Positions 63,601-64,000 of a stretch of DNA of 64,000 nucleotides are shown one piece after another; position 1 is the first letter of the stretch; every line of letters starts with the position of its first letter. This DNA is from Macrosoma leucophasiata. Its lineage: Eukaryota > Arthropoda > Insecta > Lepidoptera > Hedylidae. The position numbers and the translations under genes were made by a program. The notes under the pieces were generated by a model, which saw nothing but the letters and a program-made list of their open reading frames with translations, was not told the origin of the DNA and did no database searches. Where the stretch lies: NCBI GenBank assembly GCA_036365455.1, contig JAWQUS010000032.1, forward strand, positions 18,360,001-18,424,000, written 5' to 3'.

Positions 63601-64000
63601 GCTTCTGTTCTGAACCCTAGAAATGAAACCCTTATTATAGCAGCACTCGTGTATTTGTCTGTCACCAGCGTGTAAGTACAATCATTTCTTCGAGAATTGA
63701 TCTAATTTTCAAAACTAGTTTACACTACAACGTGCGGTTTCAAGGTAAAATAGTAATGGTTATTACTATTTCCACAAATACACGATTGTTTGGTATCCTT
63801 CAGCCAAATTACATGTTTGTATGTTTTGGCTGCGCTGGCGCATGCACCTTGCTCGATTTATTCCAGATTTAGATAGGTACTGATTAACTAGTTCGTAATA
63901 CTACTACCTATGGTTTAGGTCCGACTGCGTCACAAGAAGAGTTATGTTTTTCGAGTGTAAGTATGTATAACTATGTATATTTTATGGTTCACCCTCTGGT
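63601..64000. other. Unassigned right edge
   Basis: No ORF or repeat match seen. Confidence 0.4.

Overview
This window looks like a gene-poor, AT-rich intergenic or intronic stretch of an insect nuclear genome, most probably a moth or butterfly. Lepidoptera is an inference from the style of the repeats: 3' ends close to 'ctgcatgcttgtttgccac' plus an A-run, 'cccagcagtgggacgta' tails, 'ggaaccctaaaaa' remnants, and RTE-like and mariner fragments. No bacterial or organellar gene, rRNA operon, CRISPR array or long intact ORF is visible. Nearly all recognisable sequence is transposable-element debris, with many insertions nested in one another.

Family labels used below are mine. A = A-tailed retroposon of about 285 bp, roughly 40 copies or pieces on both strands. 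B = SINE of about 315 bp with a tRNA head and a 'taccccttcggggattacaggcgtgaagttacg' type tail (13 copies). C = palindromic MITE of about 300 bp with 8-bp target duplications (6 copies). D = tRNA-like element with peculiar dimeric insertions (6 loci). E = SINE whose head resembles 5S rRNA (5 loci). G, O, Q, V = MITEs. H, L, Z = LINE 3' parts with ORF2 remnants. F and two coding scraps = RTE-type LINE. I = a second tRNA-headed SINE. J, J2, S = 'ctagctgtgcccgcgacttcg' elements. K = Penelope-like candidate with inverted arms. M, N, R, X = unnamed repeats present two or three times. U = a 3.35-kb structure bounded by 355-bp inverted repeats.

Layout. 1-5 kb: R, C, I, A, D, E, F/S and J2 pieces, with two perfect hairpins. 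5-6 kb: AT-rich, unassigned. 6-9.4 kb: U, holding I, L and other debris. 9.5-16 kb: dense B, A, G, E, K and H copies, with one small exon-like island at 10143-10210. 16-30 kb: K2, A, J2, E3, a variant tRNA-like element, B, I4, D2 and V. 30-36 kb: Q/G, X with B6 and C2, K3, C3, B7 and G2. 36.6-38.6 kb: the least repeat-laden stretch, with a CpG-bearing promoter-like segment and a possible first coding exon ending in a splice donor. 38.6-48 kb: inverted D dimer, J, A/F/C4, M pair, N1, H, C5 and B11. 48-54 kb: A, D5, X2, D6, D7 and a truncated mariner transposase. 54-64 kb: hairpin B12, E4, a 136-bp target duplication around A33, N2/J, an inverted A pair, RTE, a tandem duplication in E5 and a LINE C-terminus at the right edge.

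No pathway is assembled here. The main value is a readable insertion history. Several repeats occur twice with different insertions, so each copy supplies the empty site for the other. The most unusual element is D: an internal tRNA-like segment, one insertion with 46-bp direct terminal repeats, and another that is a 527-bp inverted dimer with a perfect 16-bp target duplication. The two exon-like pieces both end in the same codon phase and could be alternative starts of one gene lying to the right; this is a hypothesis.
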